A DNA stretch of 6,756 nucleotides from an uncultured Lachnospiraceae bacterium (GTDB taxonomy: Bacteria; Bacillota; Clostridia; Lachnospirales; Lachnospiraceae), in assembly GCA_910578085.1 (NCBI GenBank), contig CAJTPM010000083.1, positions 1 through 6,756 of the forward strand, written 5' to 3'. Below, one piece after another: positions 5,106-6,756 of the stretch. The notes under the pieces are model-generated. The model worked only from the letters and a program-made list of their open reading frames with translations, was not told the DNA's origin and searched no databases. Position numbers and translations under genes: made by a program. Each line of letters starts with the position of its first letter. Position 1 is the stretch's first letter.

Positions 5106-6581
5106 ATGAATTTTTTAATGAATGCGTGGTCATACTTTGCGACTAACATTTTGCAGCAGCCTGCATTTATGATCGGCCTTATCGTTATGCTGGGGTACAT
5201 ACTTCAGAAGAAGCCCTGGTATGACGTGCTGGCAGGGGTAATCAAGGCAATCGTGGGTTACCTGATCCTGACGGTAGGTTCCGGCGGACTGGTATCCAAC
5301 TTCCGGCCGGTACTTGTAGGGTTAAAAGACGTATTTCAGATCGACGCCATGGTTATCGATCCGTATTTCGGACAGAATGCGGTGACGGCGGGCGTGGAAG
5401 AAGTATTCGGAAAAGGCTTCGGCGATGCGATGATTCTGTTGCTGATCGCCTTTATCGTAAACATTCTGCTGGTGCGTTTCAACAAGCTGACAAAGCTTCG
5501 TGCACTGTTCACCACAGGTCATGTGCAGGTACAGCAGGCAGCCACCGCTTACTGGTTAATCATGTTCGCGCTGCCCGGCCTTTTAGAGCAGCATGTGGCA
5601 ATGATCATCGTTATGGCGATTATTCTCGGCGCATACTGGGCGGTAGGTACCAACCTTTTGATCAAACCCTGTCAGGAAGTTACCGACGGCGCAGGCTTTA
5701 CGCTGGCACACCAGCAGATGTTCGGTGTGGCGATCAATTACTGGTTAGCTGAAAAACTTTTCGGCAAGAAAAAAGATGGCAAGGAAGTGAAGAAGATCGA
5801 CGATATCGAACTGCCGGGCTTTATGAGTATCTTTAATGAAAATATGGTTTGTACTTCCATCCTGATGTTAGTGTTCTTCGGCGCGATCCTCTGCATCCTT
5901 GGCAGAGATTATCTGGTGGAAGGCGGTTTCTTAAAAGAAGGCGCAAGCATGGTATTTTATGTGATCCAGACCTGTTTATACTTCTCTGTATATCTGGCGA
6001 TTTTACAGCTGGGTGTTCGTACTTTCGTGACAGAGCTGACAGCATCCTTCCAGGGTATTGCGGATAAGCTGCTTCCGGGTTCCGTACCGGGCGTGGACTG
6101 TGCGGTTATTTTCGGTTTCGGTTCCGCAAACGCGGTGCCTCTCGGATTCCTTGCAGGCTTCCTTGGTCAGATCATTGCGATTGCAGTGCTGATTCTGCTT
6201 AAGAGCCCCGTGCTTGTTATCTGCGGATTCGTGCCGGTATTCTTTGACAATGCGACTATCGCTATCTTTGCAAATGAAAAAGGCGGTATCAAAGCAGCAC
6301 TTATTCTGCCGTTTATTTCGGGACTTTGCCAGGTATTCGGTTCCGCGATCATTGCAGGCTGGGTTGGCATGGCGGCTTACGGCGGATATCTCGGTATGTG
6401 GGACTGGGCGGTAGTATGGCCGGTTATGACAGCACTGATGAAGTTCTTAAGTTACGCAGGTGTTGCGATCGTTGCAGTAGGACTGCTTGTTATTCCGCAG
6501 CTTGAGTACCGTGCAGACAAAGAGGGTTACTTCCTCGTAACAGAAGACTACGAGAAATATAAAGAGTTAAAGAATAGATGA
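5106..6581 (+). CDS. ulaA: PTS ascorbate transporter EIIC, permease UlaA
   Basis: Integral membrane permease that moves L-ascorbate across the cytoplasmic membrane while the EIIA/EIIB chain phosphorylates it to L-ascorbate 6-phosphate. The 491-aa protein is slightly longer than E. coli UlaA (465 aa) and has about ten hydrophobic segments, for example 18-34, 39-60, 107-125, 162-185, 247-266, 284-304, 347-388, 396-420 and 435-463. UlaA signatures include TTGHVQVQQA (136-145), KPCQEVTDGAGF (187-198) with AHQQMF (201-206), GVRTFVTEL (303-311), VDCAVIFGF (330-338), and GFVPVFFDNATIAIFAN (374-390). A charged cytoplasmic loop lies around 220-232 and a polar tail follows 465. No EIIA or EIIB domain is fused. 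AAGGAGG (5092-5098) sits 7 nt before the ATG. Codons are GC-richer, and arginine is mostly CGT. The stop codon lies inside a hairpin. Confidence 0.94.
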   Translation: MNFLMNAWSYFATNILQQPAFMIGLIVMLGYILQKKPWYDVLAGVIKAIVGYLILTVGSGGLVSNFRPVLVGLKDVFQIDAMVIDPYFGQNAVTAGVEEVFGKGFGDAMILLLIAFIVNILLVRFNKLTKLRALFTTGHVQVQQAATAYWLIMFALPGLLEQHVAMIIVMAIILGAYWAVGTNLLIKPCQEVTDGAGFTLAHQQMFGVAINYWLAEKLFGKKKDGKEVKKIDDIELPGFMSIFNENMVCTSILMLVFFGAILCILGRDYLVEGGFLKEGASMVFYVIQTCLYFSVYLAILQLGVRTFVTELTASFQGIADKLLPGSVPGVDCAVIFGFGSANAVPLGFLAGFLGQIIAIAVLILLKSPVLVICGFVPVFFDNATIAIFANEKGGIKAALILPFISGLCQVFGSAIIAGWVGMAAYGGYLGMWDWAVVWPVMTALMKFLSYAGVAIVAVGLLVIPQLEYRADKEGYFLVTEDYEKYKELKNR

Positions 6582-6647
6582 ACGAAGTGAATCTATTCTG
6601 CTACGGTTAGAGATGCGAAGCAAATCTAAGCGGTTCCCGTAATAGAT
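6571..6647 (+). repeat. Palindromic region with GAA-triloop hairpins and competing pairings after ulaA
   Basis: Hairpin A pairs AGAATAGAT (6571-6579) with ATCTATTCT (6591-6599). Inside are opposed G-A and A-G mismatches, an AC/GT pair of base pairs and a GAA loop (6584-6586). Hairpin B pairs TTAGA (6607-6611) with TCTAA (6625-6629), has GA/AA mismatches, TGC/GCA, and again a GAA loop (6617-6619). Alternatively ATCTAT (6591-6596) plus TACGG (6602-6606) can pair with CCGTA plus ATAGAT (6637-6647) and enclose hairpin B; this excludes hairpin A. Hairpin A includes the ulaA stop. It may be an attenuator or a copy of a short interspersed palindromic repeat. No function is established. Confidence 0.55.
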
Positions 6648-6668
6648 GAGCAAATAAGATATCATGAA

Positions 6669-6713
6669 GATCATTGTCTGCCCCGGGGGGTCGGGGCAGA
6701 CACAGAAATGATC
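6669..6713 (+). other. Strong GC-rich hairpin downstream of ulaA
   Basis: TGTCTGCCCCG (6675-6685) and CGGGGCAGACA (6692-6702) form a perfect 11-bp stem across the 6-nt loop GGGGGT. GATCAT (6669-6674) can extend it with ATGATC (6708-6713) beyond an asymmetric bulge. No T-tract follows (next bases TCTCGG), so it does not look like a standard intrinsic terminator. It could end or attenuate the ulaA transcript, block 3' exonuclease, or be part of a palindromic repeat with the region just upstream. Confidence 0.6.
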
Positions 6714-6734
6714 TCTCGGAATTCTGATTGATCC

Positions 6735-6753
6735 TGCCAGCGAAACTCTGGCA
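6735..6753 (+). other. Hairpin at the window edge, possible terminator cut by the window end
   Basis: TGCCAG (6735-6740) and CTGGCA (6748-6753) form a perfect 6-bp stem across a 7-nt loop. Only TTG follows before the window ends, so it cannot be told whether a T-tract is present. Confidence 0.35.
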
Positions 6754-6756
6754 TTG

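Noticed and set aside
6664..6711. Tiny frame beginning M-K-I-I-V-C, reminiscent of an EIIB (UlaB) start
   Set aside because: It stops after 15 codons, lacks a ribosome site and the EIIB CGxG loop, and its sequence is explained by the perfect hairpin it sits in.
1..6756. tRNA, rRNA, CRISPR array, insertion sequence or integrase
   Set aside because: No regularly spaced direct repeats, cloverleaf, transposase motifs or terminal inverted repeats flanking a gene were found on either strand.

Overview
The window looks like a chromosomal piece of a low-to-mid GC Gram-positive anaerobe. Clostridia, perhaps Lachnospiraceae, is an inference from the strong AGGAGG-type ribosome sites, the protein sequences and the local codon use. 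It holds two transcription units on the plus strand, with six confident genes and no convincing minus-strand gene.

Unit 1 (about 27-3096) is a compact EcoRII-type restriction-modification cassette. A sigma-A-like promoter (27-55) drives a Dcm/M.EcoRII-family C5-cytosine methyltransferase (100-1320), an EcoRII-family type II endonuclease (1331-2578) and a Vsr T:G-mismatch endonuclease (2571-3023). The methyltransferase and endonuclease reading frames are 10 bp apart, the endonuclease and vsr frames overlap, and a hairpin plus T-tract (3053-3096) closes the unit. Methyltransferase, restriction enzyme and Vsr all resemble the enzymes of the CCWGG (EcoRII/Dcm) specificity group. The methyltransferase protects host sites, the endonuclease cuts unmodified incoming DNA, and Vsr repairs the T:G mismatches that arise when 5-methylcytosine deaminates. 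The methyltransferase carries an N-terminal segment that reads as a ribbon-helix-helix DNA-binding domain, and the promoter spacer contains an imperfect dyad. Together these suggest that the enzyme may regulate its own cassette.

The 306-bp gap (3024-3329) holds the terminator, an AT-rich control region with a perfect 10-bp inverted repeat (3143-3176) and a promoter (3230-3257).

Unit 2 (about 3230 to the window end) is an L-ascorbate (ula) utilisation operon: UlaG L-ascorbate-6-phosphate lactonase (3330-4433), a UlaC-like PTS EIIA (4544-4999) and UlaA, the EIIC permease (5106-6581). UlaC and UlaA import and phosphorylate ascorbate, and UlaG opens the lactone ring of the product. The EIIB component (UlaB) and the downstream decarboxylase and epimerases are not in the window. 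The spacers are rich in RNA-like hairpins: two between ulaG and ulaC, and a complex palindromic region after ulaA (6571-6753) with mutually exclusive pairings that resembles an attenuator or a short palindromic repeat element.

The two units differ in codon use (many ATA and AGA/AGG codons in the restriction cassette, few in ula). This fits a horizontally acquired defence cassette beside a metabolic operon, but no integrase, transposase or attachment repeat is visible.
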